64,000 nucleotides of DNA from Diabrotica undecimpunctata (GCF_040954645.1 NC_092803.1:9115230-9179229); one strand, 5' to 3'. Positions 59,001 to 63,596 are shown, counted from the first letter of the stretch. The notes: generated by a model not told the origin, from the letters alone. Numbers and translations are program-made.

Positions 59001-61611
59001 TAAAACATCCTAATCTTAGCAGACACATCACAAACAATGTTGCTGAAAGAATCGACCTTAGCCTATGGGGGGATCAACTCCAACTTCGCGACCAGATCTA
59101 GTAGCTAGGCATGGTGTTCACAAAGACGCTACTCTGAAGACGCGACCTGACCGAAACTCGTAATAGGGTACCAAAATACAATCAAAACTACCTTTTCAAA
59201 ATGTATTTATCAGACACCCCAAAAGAAAACTAACCTTCCTCCCTCCCTACTAAAATGCTGCCTTAGCCAGCAACGAACTCACTGATGGATATCCTGGAGG
59301 CAACTCCACTTTACTATTGAAACTAGATCTTACTTTGAGTTCTGCTACGGAGAGGGAGAGATTGGTGTTCTGTGGTTTCCCGATCCCATTGCACAATTAT
59401 ATCTGTCCTTAGGAAGGATACAGCCATACATGCCCTTAACGCGACATCAATTCACATTCATCTATCTACATATTTAAATTCAGTCATTTCATTCATAACC
59501 ATTAATAAAAAAATAATTTCTGAAAAGAACTGTTTTAGCACCAACCCTTTTACCTTTGACTATCCTGGAAAGCCACCTCCTTCGCAGGAATCAACATCTA
59601 CCGAGACAAACCATCAGTGAGACGCAACGCAGCGACCTCAGTGCCAACACCCATGAAACAAACCACGTCCTGAAGAGGCGACAGACACCTAAAACAAGAC
59701 ACCCAGAAACCCACTGAACAGAAGACACCAACGAAGTAGCTATCTAAAATTTCGTCGGACTATGGGGCTTTCTTATTTGTTATTTGATCCACTCATAAAT
59801 AAGTTTACCCAAATACAACTCAACTGGAATAGAGAAAACATAATGCAGAGTCGAATGGAGACATGGAGAGACCTCAAATTGATTATAACGAAAATTGCTG
59901 AAGAAATTTAGAGAAATTAAGGGAAAAAGAAACGCAGAATCGTATGCAGAGAAATGTAGAATAGGTGTAGAAATAAAAATATAAACTTAACTTGAACAGA
60001 ATGAAACAAATCATTCAGACAGACAGTAGCGTCATGCAACGACATAGAGCAGAAACAACTATTAACAGAAAATAATTATAGATAAATGGATAGAATTATT
60101 TAAGGACAGTCTACACATTGTCAATAAAAATGAACAGAGTGAAACAACAGACCACAAATCAGAACAAAACATCGAAAATAGTGCTTAGAATATATTTTAG
60201 TGTTTTTAAGAAATTCAAGTTTGTCTGCAATACTTTTTTTTAGTGGCCCAGGCCAATATTTCATTTTAACATCGCTGCAGTATATATGGTACGTTTTTTA
60301 ATCTTTTGCAAACAGTTTTTAAATTGCATATTCTCTAAGTGTTCTTGATATATTTATAGTTTTATTTAGATATCTATATTTTTGTACTCTTTTTAATCGA
60401 GAAAAGCTGAAGTAGTAGATAAAGATCATAAACATATCCAAGGAAATCTAAGCAATATCCATCAATACAAACCCTCCAACACTATTTACCATGCAATGCG
60501 CTTGGCTCTCTGGGCTCCAGTTCGTCGATCTTTTTTCTTGGAAACCTTTGAGTATTTCGAAGACTTTCTATCATTTCTTGAGCAAATTTTTCTTTATCTT
60601 CTTCTGGAACAATCCTTGAGCAACTCTTGTTGGCTATTTCATTCAATCTCTCCTCGTGTTTACGAAACCAACGAAGTCTCAATTTATCTTCTCTCTGGAT
60701 AGAATATATCCAGCCATTTTGGAGTTTAGGGTCTATTCCTCTTGGATGGGGCGACATTTTTGATGATCATGTACAGAAATTTAAAAAAAATTAAACTTTT
60801 TAATAATTTTTTGATGCACTACGATTCTGACATTTTGTAAAATGGATAGTTTTTACTTGACAAGAATTGTCATATTAAATTAAGATGTTCTTTTTCTTCT
60901 TTTTATTTGACTTGCATTCTAGTATATTAGACAGCATATTTTCTTATATTAATTATATTTTAGGAATTTTATCACAAACAACAAATTAATTACTTGGATT
61001 CTTCAAAACTGCAACCAACTTTAGACGACTGCATGCAAGAAATACTACAAAAATATAAACCATACTTACTTCAATGTGAGATAAGCTGGATAGAAAACTT
61101 GTCGTCTTTCCTGGCCTTACTTAAGAATATAGAAACCTTTCGAGAAAAGTTTATTACATCATTTGAGAATGCTTTCTGTAAAATATGTCTAGAAAGACTA
61201 CAACTAGCAATTGACGAAGTTTATAGTCGACTTAACGAGCAAGCTAAACAATTTAACAAGAGATTAAAGGAGGTAACCTTATTATGCATAATTGAACAAA
61301 TAACAACAGTCATAAGTATATAGTGATTTTTGCACACTTTGACGAGGAATCAATTTATAATGTGGTGTTGTTCAGTTGAACTTGTATAAAAACTTAAGAT
61401 TACCAGTAGATTTAATAACCCTTACACTCCCAAAACAATATAAGTTGACATATAAAGTTGTTCAGTCTATTTTTTAATTTATATGGGAACAAAGAGATAT
61501 TTTTTTTTTTTTCAGAATTTCGCTGTCACTTTGACAGATTTTATTGATACTCACGATTGTGTTTCCCAGGAGTACATGCATGACATGCACAATTATGTGA
61601 CTGACACATTT
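20951..61611 (+). CDS. CCDC180-like coiled-coil protein, 16 exons, 3' end outside window
   Basis: Exons: 20,951-20,993; 22,522-22,697; 25,706-25,933; 26,027-26,190; 32,102-32,292; 42,918-43,129; 43,216-43,389; 43,449-43,564; 47,633-47,887; 47,992-48,211; 49,769-50,052; 52,173-52,349; 52,402-52,685; 54,292-54,434; 60,964-61,272; 61,516-61,611. They sum to 3,072 nt, 1,024 codons, with every junction GT/AG and in phase. The protein is almost entirely helical, rich in Lys, Glu and Leu, without a signal peptide or membrane segment. Length, helical character and recurrent E-x-F/W segments fit the DUF4455 region of CCDC180, a ciliary/sperm flagellar coiled-coil protein; this family call is recalled, not searched. 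The C-terminal part lies beyond the window. Introns hold most of the mobile elements described here. Confidence 0.75.
21195..21412 (-). mobile_element. RTE-like 3' tail remnant
   Basis: The - strand reads WYGHLQRM, then NWVLPGRKKRRRP and DSNLDEDTWRDRDGWRLGIE with stops. This is the C-terminal tail of an RTE-type protein, a subfamily different from the AAGAAG-tailed copies. Confidence 0.7.
21490..21765 (-). pseudogene. piggyBac-like transposase fragment
   Basis: The - strand reads TKAGVDALDQKYAKYSAARR then RWPMAVFFAVLNIAGINARV. GVD-x-LDQ...Y...R-x-x-RWPM followed by the N-x-x-V helix is the late catalytic region of piggyBac transposases (third Asp). Only this block remains. Confidence 0.65.
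22040..22515 (-). pseudogene. Tc1-like DDE transposase C-terminal fragment
   Basis: The - strand reads IIILHCGGENGWRDGALL, SLDYHNDMDSSMFEVWFENS and LPVTTTIVLNNDRYHSRLGK. The layout (IxLHxG, then DYHxxMxxxxFxxWF, then IVxDNAxYHS) is that of IS630/Tc1-type transposases with a DDE_3 core. Here the usual D of the DN box is changed to N (LNND). The fragment ends close to exon 2 of the coiled-coil gene. Confidence 0.75.
22522..22697 (+). CDS. Coiled-coil gene exon 2
   Basis: Acceptor TTGTTAG|AAAAG, donor GAG|GTAAAT. Encodes KYEHNKTMEWMRNKMAEIN through IKEDVQVFLATVKSKTE. The acceptor has a weak pyrimidine tract because transposon-derived sequence lies directly upstream. Confidence 0.75.
23075..23220 (-). 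mobile_element. RTE-like tail remnant
   Basis: The - strand reads GKRGKGKPKRRWNDCMAEYL, resembling the G-R-x-R-G-R-P-x-x-x-W tail of RTE proteins. Confidence 0.5.
23419..25216 (+). mobile_element. RTE-like retrotransposon copy 2 (1.8 kb)
   Basis: Flanked by direct repeats AATGTCAATTT (23,408-23,418 and 25,217-25,227). The 5' end is truncated before the reverse transcriptase; the 3' end is ATAAGAAG. It lies in intron 2 of the coiled-coil gene, same strand. Confidence 0.9.
23440..25195 (+). pseudogene. RTE-like reverse transcriptase of copy 2
   Basis: After two stops the main frames (23,784-24,071 and 23,995-25,068) give GKTAGPDDIY, PIPKKPKANSCYHFRMISL, CFIDYQKAFDFVNHSE (motif A), EKGVRQGCVLSPLLFNLYSE (motif B), NLRYADDTVIIADS (motif C), KIRYLGSWITEDLDPDIE, LYGVETWTIKANVMNRL and TTYLGHICRNSKYQFL. 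A stop at 25,066 cuts the last tail, which continues SWLKNIRDWTNLDAHALF and VANIH. The catalytic residues are all present, but at least four lesions disable it. Confidence 0.85.
25706..26190 (+). CDS. Coiled-coil gene exons 3 and 4
   Basis: Exon 3 (25,706-25,933) encodes VKEFPDNYLFTSLKVL through FVLDEMFELESL; exon 4 (26,027-26,190) encodes ALNQATMKNYKDYAELEQDL through REHLRIMVKKSI and ends in phase 2 at ACC|GTGAGT. The 93-bp intron between them is TE-free. Confidence 0.85.
26191..27020. other. Start of intron 4, no gene seen
   Basis: A frame at 26,425-26,625 has no recognisable motif and no in-phase splice link to exon 4; its upstream acceptor leads to stops. A GCAGTGGCGTATCTATAGG motif at 26,998 resembles ends of DNA transposons. 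Confidence 0.4.
27022..28043 (-). mobile_element. Non-autonomous Tc1-like element with N-terminal transposase remnant
   Basis: Inverted ends: GCGACAAACGAGAGCTGGCG near 27,026 and CGCCAGCTCTCGCTTGTCG near 28,019-28,037. On the - strand at 27,852-27,660 a start reads MASVLKGKPLVSQAREIIFN then VFKFTTEEANADT and KKIQERVAHL, which matches the helix-turn-helix beginning of the DDE_3 transposases found at 22,040-22,515 and 36,420-37,360. The core is deleted. Exact outer borders and target duplication are uncertain. Confidence 0.65.
28044..28880. other. AT-rich intron sequence, no gene seen
   Basis: No coding frame, no convincing repeat border. Confidence 0.4.
28881..31516 (+). mobile_element. DNA transposon with DGCGGQN-type transposase (TIR GAGTCCGCTAGATGC...)
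   Basis: Inverted termini GAGTCCGCTAGATGCAAAAC at 28,881 and its complement ending GGACTC at 31,516 match over about 31 bp with three or four mismatches. Flanks are ATAT repeats on both sides, so the target duplication is ambiguous (2, 4 or 6 bp). The motif GCAAAACTCTGTATTT at the left end recurs inside (29,041 and, altered, 31,312), like subterminal binding sites. One nearly intact gene fills the middle. It lies in intron 4 of the coiled-coil gene. Confidence 0.85.
29235..31087 (+). pseudogene. Transposase-like gene, two exons, one 1-bp frameshift
   Basis: Exon 1 (29,235-29,335) encodes MDLHVHIRPCEKGKGRKRVV and ends AAGAG|GTAAG; exon 2 starts at 29,393 (phase 2) and runs to the stop at 31,087. 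A 1-base loss near 30,337 is the only lesion seen; both sides otherwise join into about 600 residues. Features: a Cys/His cluster (FPTCNHTKKVYCC), C-x2-C at DACSACLRAKE, IFSFDCQKNL (residue ~293, candidate first Asp), and HLFADGCGGQNKN (candidate second Asp), then a basic C-terminal half and an acidic end (DDEDPEEL). The FADGC-GQN block is widespread in uncharacterised insect proteins, which I recall as DUF7869-type. It resembles an RNase H-fold DDE transposase; superfamily not certain. AATAAA follows at 31,146. Confidence 0.7.
31517..32101. other. Intron sequence with AT microsatellite
   Basis: An (AT)n tract at 32,029-32,061. The - strand at 31,860-31,630 has an open frame with RTVSTLECKRCGVTGRQ of unknown origin, probably repeat-derived. 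Confidence 0.4.
32102..32292 (+). CDS. Coiled-coil gene exon 5
   Basis: Acceptor ACTAAAG|ATTCG and donor CTAG|GTAATA. It enters in phase 2 and leaves in phase 1, which is exactly what exon 4 and exon 6 need. It encodes FAGETLVRDISKTTSF, SPVELHRLDSLKSEF, and VERWLKGVQRTLGSL. It is too short to stand out as an open frame and is recognised by phase and composition. Confidence 0.8.
32293..32879. other. Intron 5 start; unexplained frame and imperfect tandem repeat
   Basis: An AG acceptor-like site at 32,373 precedes a frame reading MGTVLNKAGSKKLGEVVKGY that I cannot assign; joined to exon 5 it hits a stop. At 32,683-32,772 the segment CTGTTGCTAGTGGCAGTCAA is repeated three times with changes. Confidence 0.4.
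33121..35209 (-). CDS. hAT transposase, uninterrupted, 490 residues in two exons
   Basis: Exon 1 is 35,209-35,114 (MPKTTSASTWIKPYKE... to CSVCGKI, donor GTAAGT); exon 2 is 34,497-33,121, phase 0. A BED finger is formed across the junction (C-x2-C near residue 27-30, His pair near 44-50). Catalytic landmarks: VDETTD (Asp ~153), ILSDAAPYMVKAG (Asp ~223), CVAHGLNRVAEE (the C-x2-H box, ~247-250), TRWGTWLEA (~303) and the C-terminal VDVERSFSIYK (Glu ~455). No stop or frameshift was found. It cuts and pastes its own element by recognising the TIRs (family knowledge). A polyadenylation hexamer lies at 33,085-33,080. It lies in intron 5 of the coiled-coil gene, opposite strand. Confidence 0.9.
34555..35067. 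mobile_element. TA-inserting MITE (CAGGGTGTTT ends) inside the hAT 3 intron
   Basis: Starts CAAGGTGTTTTTGG and ends with the inverse of CAGGGTGTTTCCAA, with TA on both sides. An additional internal end-like copy (AACACCCTGTATCTCG) sits at about 34,951. No coding content. TA target and end form fit a Tc1/mariner-derived MITE. Confidence 0.7.
35792..36067. other. Intron 5 sequence between hAT 3 and the Tc1-like element
   Basis: No coding signal was seen. It is directly continuous with 32,879 once hAT 3 and one target copy are removed. Confidence 0.5.
36068..38297 (+). mobile_element. Tc1-like DDE element, degenerate (TIR about 32 bp)
   Basis: Left end TAGTCCGTCCCAAACCCTTC and right end, inverted, CAGTCTGTCGCAAACCCTTC share the continuing TTCTTTCAGTGCGTCA; TA lies outside each end. 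Transposase pieces occur on the + strand from about 36,420 to 37,420. Confidence 0.75.
36420..37425 (+). pseudogene. Tc1-like transposase relic in exon-like pieces
   Basis: 36,430-36,600 reads TTLLPVSAVRE, then after a short intron-like gap VVEALGVSLPTVRRLTNQG (helix-turn-helix). 36,780-36,830 reads VIRTRVYRMFSEG. 36,940-37,110 gives ITISTSALSRV and QSHVAYKRLQFLKEYKR. Near 37,130 FLDET (first catalytic Asp) follows. 37,255-37,330 reads CGKFKVTPEKWKEYIRHAED, the C-terminal helix. The middle of the DDE core is deleted and many stops are present. Confidence 0.65.
37430..38443. other. Right part of Tc1-like element and flanking AT-rich DNA
   Basis: A short duplicated segment (NFNESDTESD-like at 37,370 and 37,545) is visible; otherwise no features before the right TIR at 38,265-38,297 and the RTE tail at 38,455. 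Confidence 0.4.
38455..38556 (-). mobile_element. Very short RTE-like 3' tail insertion (102 bp)
   Basis: Flanked by perfect 11-bp repeats ATAAAGCCACC (38,444-38,454 and 38,557-38,567). The - strand reads SSLELFRSAANKIKIAMM then SNLR and a stop, the last residues of the RTE protein, ending GAAGAAGG. One of the shortest insertions in this window. Confidence 0.9.
38797..40457 (-). mobile_element. RTE-like retrotransposon copy 3 (1.66 kb)
   Basis: Direct repeats TAAAAACCAGTCA at 38,784-38,796 and 40,458-40,470 define the insertion. 5'-truncated, on the - strand, in intron 5 of the coiled-coil gene. Confidence 0.9.
38822..40457 (-). pseudogene. RTE-like reverse transcriptase of copy 3, one in-frame stop
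   Basis: One frame runs the whole length, broken only by a TAA at 39,509-39,511. In order: KNKKAPGPGGISPELIK, TSIFKKGDRKRCENYRGIS, LAFVDLRKAYDSVLRS (motif A), RLLQGCSTSPTLFKIYL (motif B), LSFADDQVVIAQ (motif C, FADD), FKYLGFIVTKKATTEEE (thumb), YGAENWIINKK, RLKWYGHVRR and GRRKRGRPRKSW at the tail. Its motifs differ from copies 1 and 2, so it is a second RTE-like subfamily. The endonuclease is lost. Apart from the one stop the sequence looks recent. Confidence 0.85.
40471..40889. other. No gene seen
   Basis: AT-rich intron 5 sequence between RTE copy 3 and the PIF/Harbinger element. Confidence 0.4.
41353..41565 (-). mobile_element. RTE-like 3' tail with 18-bp target duplication
   Basis: Direct repeats ATTAAACAAGAAAAAGTT at 41,335-41,352 and 41,566-41,583 are perfect. 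The - strand reads KLLNARMQGKRPVGRPKKRW, EDEVDEDTR and NRDGWRSLLKEAKARFGL followed by a stop, and ends in GGATGGATGG. It sits inside the Harbinger-like element. Confidence 0.9.
42060..42410 (-). pseudogene. PIF/Harbinger transposase N-terminal remnant
   Basis: The - strand reads RKWWIHPVLVPRKTEGKFLL, KEYPDKFFEYYRMS, and after a frame change near 42,200 EIEDVIRKQDTSMPDSLSPE and EKLAIPYL. The WW-x-HP start, the FF-x-YF/Y-R-M-S block and the I-x-KQDT...SPEE-K-L-A block are the usual beginning of Harbinger transposases. The DDE core is absent. Confidence 0.75.
42918..43564 (+). CDS. Coiled-coil gene exons 6, 7 and 8
   Basis: Exon 6 (42,918-43,129) encodes TARNIVSLYKSVIPILFHRF through YQLEELQ; exon 7 (43,216-43,389) encodes FWGNSIDEMTDTINETYAFL through IRRNGHLTD; exon 8 (43,449-43,564) encodes YEASLNIEIEKLMEG through ILDKMEL and leaves in phase 2. 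Introns between them are only 86 and 59 bp. Confidence 0.9.
43565..44300. other. Intron 8 start, unassigned sequence
   Basis: A CAGGGTGATTAA repeat-end motif at 43,855 and an open frame at 43,879-44,154 without recognised motifs. The last bases (44,290-44,314) continue across the RTE insertion into a Penelope-like frame at 46,697. Confidence 0.35.
44478..45967 (-). mobile_element. RTE-like retrotransposon copy 4 (inner, 1.49 kb)
   Basis: Direct repeats ATCGGGATATT at 44,467-44,477 and 45,968-45,978. 5'-truncated. Inserted in reverse orientation into the outer RTE. Confidence 0.95.
44488..45967 (-). CDS. RTE-like reverse transcriptase of copy 4, open but 5'-truncated
   Basis: About 490 codons without stop or frameshift: ATGPDNINVEILKLIAD, CFIDYRKAFDCINHQ (motif A), RRGVRQGCVLSPLLFNLYSE (motif B), NIRYADDTVLIASN (motif C, YADD), KYLGTNINSQCNPKKEIL (thumb), LYGCESWTMDSEIEKRIDAF, MQYLGHVLRGERYEL, GRRQNSWLKDLRRWF and WIANLRKETAQ at the end. 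The catalytic domain and C-terminal domain are complete in sequence, but the endonuclease and promoter are missing, so it cannot be autonomous. The frame runs on into flanking DNA up to 46,074 by chance. It is the best-preserved member of the AAGAAG-tailed subfamily in the window. Confidence 0.85.
46697..46850 (+). pseudogene. Penelope-like reverse transcriptase end fragment
   Basis: Removing the RTE and one target copy gives LPYIKEITPAVSRIFKNVTD, then KRVLTIKEMFSKLKD and INVIYSIPC. PYIKG-x-S-x-x-I-x-x-I...and YSIPC is the link between RT and the GIY-YIG endonuclease in Penelope-like elements. The endonuclease itself does not follow here. Confidence 0.6.
46855..46985 (-). mobile_element. RTE-like tail remnant
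   Basis: The - strand reads NAFRKALKAAEDGSSDQWKK and IVRNIGRNHDPQ with a stop, like the last helix of an RTE-type C-terminus. Confidence 0.45.
47000..47632. other. No gene recognised
   Basis: A frame at 47,001-47,252 has no motif I know. The rest of intron 8 is AT-rich up to the acceptor CTTTTTAG of exon 9. Confidence 0.4.
47633..48211 (+). CDS. Coiled-coil gene exons 9 and 10
   Basis: Exon 9 (47,633-47,887) encodes YKTQSVNEMEVVNKYKNMMD through FQVDAVKNWMF; exon 10 (47,992-48,211) encodes LWEAIEQYFATGRQEIEKL through VHENHLMCQKN. The codon split between them (GG|T) restores a Gly. Confidence 0.9.
48415..48825 (+). repeat. Diverged direct repeat pair, about 175 bp each
   Basis: 48,420-48,590 and 48,650-48,825 share blocks such as AACAAACAAGG, GACTACTAAAAG/GACTACCAAAAG, AATGAACGTATAG and GACATCATAGG/GGATATCATAGG in the same order. 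They are likely an old tandem duplication of unknown sequence in intron 10. Confidence 0.65.
48826..49768. other. Intron 10, no gene seen
   Basis: AT-rich, one (AT)n stretch near 49,085. No RNA gene or coding motif recognised. Confidence 0.45.
49769..50052 (+). CDS. Coiled-coil gene exon 11
   Basis: Acceptor TTCTTTTAG|TTTG, donor AAG|GTAAGT, leaves in phase 2. Encodes FVENTRKQLRAYKSKYDEGC, then CCEEYEAECYKIANELGN and FLNDLKTSNYKFMKSI. Contains a cluster of four Cys within 20 residues, unusual for the rest of the protein. Confidence 0.9.
50140..50900. mobile_element. Possible MITE with inverted subterminal repeats
   Basis: ATTACATATGTAAGATATA... with GTAAGAGAGAG at 50,176-50,215 is repeated inverted at about 50,820-50,856 (TCTCTCTTACC...ATTACATATGTAAT). 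Outer borders and target duplication are not clear. Confidence 0.35.
50901..51425. other. Intron 11, no gene seen
   Basis: AT-rich sequence without coding signal. Confidence 0.4.
51427..52090 (-). pseudogene. RTE-like endonuclease end and linker, lacking the RT
   Basis: The - strand from 52,090: NENHVNANEELIANLCAFNE, INNTFVDHKLQYKYTFENTR and GHKS (late APE-type endonuclease core), then after a frame change VDIRTLSSADAGSEHKLVLE. The closing catalytic S-D-H triplet reads S-E-H here. The linker SLWNDSTREMYQMRLAQKIQ and a Lys/Arg-rich helix follow to 51,427. The reverse transcriptase that should come next is missing. It ends 83 bp before exon 12. Confidence 0.7.
52173..52685 (+). CDS. Coiled-coil gene exons 12 and 13
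   Basis: Exon 12 (52,173-52,349) encodes LFSEGGNFSIQEVALFQTQL through SEANMIA; exon 13 (52,402-52,685) encodes VDEYIREHEYTERVVKKMQK, NLRERFKVTEKGLKDVY and ITHPEPVEIFSVAL, leaving in phase 1. The intron between them is only 52 bp and the donor of exon 12 is the weaker GTCAGT. Confidence 0.85.
52780..54200 (-). pseudogene. Penelope-like element remnant with GIY-YIG endonuclease
   Basis: On the - strand near 53,890-53,700: YKLCCASC, TVYIGQSGRRIEIRISEHLK and SNYILSINYSF, the GIY-YIG nuclease core (YIG...R...EH). Further down, NRLDILESYEINRAK and LLNKQLLIS complete the domain. 54,180-54,060 has traces of the preceding region. Near 52,790 the sequence GTTTCGACATCTCTATCATC resembles the terminal repeats seen around such elements. 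Many stops; inactive. Confidence 0.6.
54292..54434 (+). CDS. Coiled-coil gene exon 14
   Basis: Acceptor TTGTTACAG|AGAG, donor AAA|GTAAGT, phase 1 in and phase 0 out. Encodes SAIKGRQNKDYMGMLLNKHL and SKSVKLIHDSFLELEEFAK. Confidence 0.9.
54680..55106 (+). mobile_element. RTE-like 3' tail insertion (427 bp)
   Basis: Direct repeats AGTGAGCGATTT at 54,668-54,679 and 55,107-55,118. Encodes VEAWTLSEASLRKLEAFEMW, WCYRRILRISWVDSVTNVEV, KLEYLGHVMRNEQRYGLL, GPGRRRISWLQNLIKWF and MLIANIRNR followed by a stop; ends AAGAAGA. A frame break near 54,720 is the only lesion in the tail. Confidence 0.95.
55140..55560 (-). pseudogene. Non-LTR retrotransposon linker fragment
   Basis: The - strand reads TDWPSFTKLLDEKVQKGLSQ, CRTSY, LEEYYSLFKTIAKGQQNNL with stops. 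A WP-x-F block followed later by a YY-x-L-F helix resembles the segment between endonuclease and RT in Jockey/R1-like elements. Weak evidence. Confidence 0.4.
55561..56813. other. AT-rich intron sequence
   Basis: A short local repeat of TTAGGACTAATTTT at 55,670-55,710. Nothing else recognised before the 3' end of the nested gene. Confidence 0.45.
56814..56819 (-). terminator. Polyadenylation signal of the nested gene
   Basis: AATAAA on the - strand, about 147 bp after the stop codon at 56,966. Confidence 0.5.
56966..60757 (-). CDS. Nested antisense gene: small basic Trp/Tyr-rich protein, 190 residues
   Basis: Exon 1 is 60,757-60,490 (ATG at 60,757; donor CATG|GTAAAT) and exon 2 is 57,270-56,966 (acceptor CTTTTCTAG). 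The phase-1 junction gives SALH-D-YMKPVDPDLK. The protein has no signal peptide or membrane segment. It starts MSPHPRGIDPKLQNGWIYSI, has a basic helical middle (RKHEERLNEIANK), and a conserved-looking Trp/Tyr block ECSSWIYGWNMWDTVK with YPYAREEVIKNSFYRRRG. A polyadenylation hexamer lies at 56,819-56,814. This compact composition suits small ciliary microtubule-associated (inner) proteins; a link to the SPMIP1/ATP6V1FNB type is a weak recollection only. The gene lies entirely in intron 14 of the coiled-coil gene, opposite strand. Confidence 0.8.
57271..58050. other. AT-rich, inside the nested gene's intron
   Basis: No coding or repeat feature recognised. Confidence 0.4.
58054..58632 (+). pseudogene. 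Degraded zinc-ligand protein fragment
   Basis: Two blocks in one orientation: MCIICQKDKPNVKLSRTENG at 58,058 and, after a gap, KYNEAVKASKFIYHSNCMRN then YELKYERSIKEY at 58,490. A C-x2-C near the start and YH-x-x-C-x-x-x-Y later recur in repetitive insect proteins of unknown role. Stops interrupt it. Confidence 0.35.
58835..59200 (+). pseudogene. Reverse transcriptase fragment with altered catalytic box
   Basis: The + strand reads VTSLDDTALVPTSRD (YADD changed to SLDD), DMWCGRWKVTPYPNKTQII and, after a stop, a LGMVFTKTLL thumb-like segment. The W...W-K-x-x-x-P-x-K-T order fits Jockey-like RTs. Sequence up to about 59,760 may be a continuation but has no motif. Confidence 0.5.
59201..60489. 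other. Unassigned sequence, likely retroelement decay
   Basis: Less AT-rich than the surroundings up to 59,760, with short open frames but no motif. 59,800-60,480 shows nothing recognisable. Confidence 0.35.
60964..61611 (+). CDS. Coiled-coil gene exons 15 and 16 (last in window)
   Basis: Exon 15 (60,964-61,272) encodes EFYHKQQINYLDSSKLQP, LQCEISWIENLSSFLALLKN and RLNEQAKQFNKRLKE; exon 16 (61,516-61,611) encodes NFAVTLTDFIDTHDCVSQEY and HNYVTDTF. Both introns are phase 0. The donor TTT|GTGAGT shows that the gene continues right, past the window. Confidence 0.9.
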
Positions 61612-61949
61612 GTGAGTATTGGGAGTGTATGACTACTCCCCCTAGAAAACAAAACAAACAAATTACAACATTTTACAACCTTTATTAGTAATATTAAGTA
61701 CACAAATTGTCATTTATTACAAATGTTAATAACTAGTATATTTTTAACACATTATTTATTGTGAAAGTTAAAAAAAACAATTTTGATTTTTGCTCATACA
61801 GAGATAAACTTTACATTTGCTGCATGAAACTCTTGACCTACTCTTACAGGATTCCAATCTGCAACATAAAAGATTTTTTAGATCTTCCAAGACAGTCCAG
61901 TGGTTAAAACCATCATATCTTTTGTCAGTGCAAGGTAAGGGGGCGGGGC

Positions 61950-63330
61950 GGTGTCATTTTCTTTGGACGAGGGTCTTCTGTTCATCTTCTGTGTCCCCGT
62001 TTTCTGTATTTGGACTTTTCTTTCCACATAACAAATAATCTGCTAGTTCTAAGCTAAAGGATAATAGATCTTTAATATCTTTTGATTTGTATTTGTTACT
62101 TCGGCAGTCGCGACGGTATTCCATCCAACTGTTAACAATAGCTAAATCAAATAGATGTAGGATTACCTTCAATATCCATTTGCGAGTTTTGAAGAAAATT
62201 CTATAACACTCCATCATCTGATCGCAGATATCAACTCGTTTCGTTATCTTTTCGTTGTAAATTTTAATTACGTTTGGACATGGAACCTCTACACGACTAG
62301 CACTAGCTTTATCCCATCGTTTGACTAAATGTGTGGGTTCTTGGCCAAAAGCCGTAGATGCCATTAAAACGAATTTATTATCTTTCCATTTAGTGATACA
62401 TATCTTCTGATCACTTCTTTATTTCTTAAATTGGTACTTGTTCCTTGATATATTTCAAATTCTAGGACAGTACCATCACTTTTTGATAAAACGAAATTTT
62501 TTAAACCCACAGGTCTTGGTTTATTTTTTACATATTGCCGAAAAGTATATCGACCAAGAAACGGAATCATCTATTCGTCTATTGAGAATGCAGCTTCAGA
62601 TTCTCTCTTTAATTCCTAACATCGGCTTCTGACTAAATCGATCATTGGCTGAACTCTCCACAGACGATTATTTTTTTTAATTTCTTCTGTTACCGTGCAT
62701 ACATCCACAATTTGAAGATTGACTCTCAAAAGGTACAACCTATCTCTTGGAATTATCCAAGAGATAGGCATCCACAATTACAGGAAGTTTAAAGCGACTG
62801 CTCCAATATAAATGAATTCGAGAGAATTTTAAACAACCCATCACTGCATGGATCCCAAAAAACTTTTTCATTCTTCAGGAGTTACTTTGGGTTTAAGTTC
62901 CCTTCCGTGTTTTTGTAAATAAAATTGTGCAGTACGTTCTGCACACAGTTGAAAAAATGAGTTTCCTAAATACTTTTCAAAGTAACACCATGTTGTTAAA
63001 ACTTCAGTGGGATCTGGAAGTATTGTTTCGGGTATATTTTCATTTTTAAATGGATTAGTTTTACCCCAATTTAGCATTGATGATTTTTGGAGAATTTTTA
63101 CAGTACTGGGAACTGCGGAATCATTTTCGTCTCCACTTTTATCAGATTTATCACTTTCTTCAATCTCATCATCTTGTACAGACAAATTCTCCTCTTTAGA
63201 CGGTACCCAATCGTCATCATCATCTCCGAGTTCAATTTCCAAATCGGAATCAATTTCATCAACAGTTCGTAGATTTCATCTGGATGAGCAGCCAGTCTCG
63301 CCATGTCAACTTTTCTAGTTGTTCCTGAAA
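61950..63330 (-). pseudogene. piggyBac-like transposase, broken
   Basis: Read right to left: acidic N-terminus (GDDDDDWVPSKEENL), YFEKYLGNSFFQLCAERTAQ near 62,900; EEIKKNNRLWRVQPMID; SIDE then MIPFLGRYTFRQYVKNKPRP and GLKNFVLSKSDG at 62,570-62,440; then KRWDKASASRVEVPCPNVIK, KRVDICDQMMECYRIFFKTR and KWILKVILHLFDLAIVNSW at 62,360-62,090. These follow piggyBac order with the D of SIDE and of VDICDQ present. Deletions, stops and frame changes disable it. The Cys-rich C-terminal finger is absent. It lies in the intron after exon 16. Its outer TTAA borders were not resolved, so the span covers only the coding relics. Confidence 0.75.
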
Positions 63331-63350
63331 AAGAAACACTTGTTACCAGT

Positions 63351-63596
63351 AGATGGGCTGGACACATAATACGAATGCCAGAAAATACGATTGCTAAAAA
63401 GCTAACCACAGGAACACCTGTAGGAAGAAGAAGCAAAGGCCGACCGCGAATTAGGTGGTTAGATGGAGTTGAAACCGACTTACGGATATTAAAAATCAGA
63501 AGATGGCAACATGTTGCCTGAAACCGAACAGAATGGCGACGAATCTTAGAGCAGGCCAAGATCCACAGAGGATTGTCGAGCCAAAGATGATGATGA
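63351..63596 (+). mobile_element. RTE-like 3' tail insertion in the piggyBac relic
   Basis: Direct repeats TGTTACCAGT at 63,341-63,350 and 63,597-63,606. Encodes RWAGHIIRMPENTIAKKL, GRRSKGRPRIRWLDGVETDL and WRRILEQAKIHRGLSSQ, with one stop, ending GATGATGATGA. Same subfamily as the outer RTE at 44,315-46,682. Confidence 0.9.
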
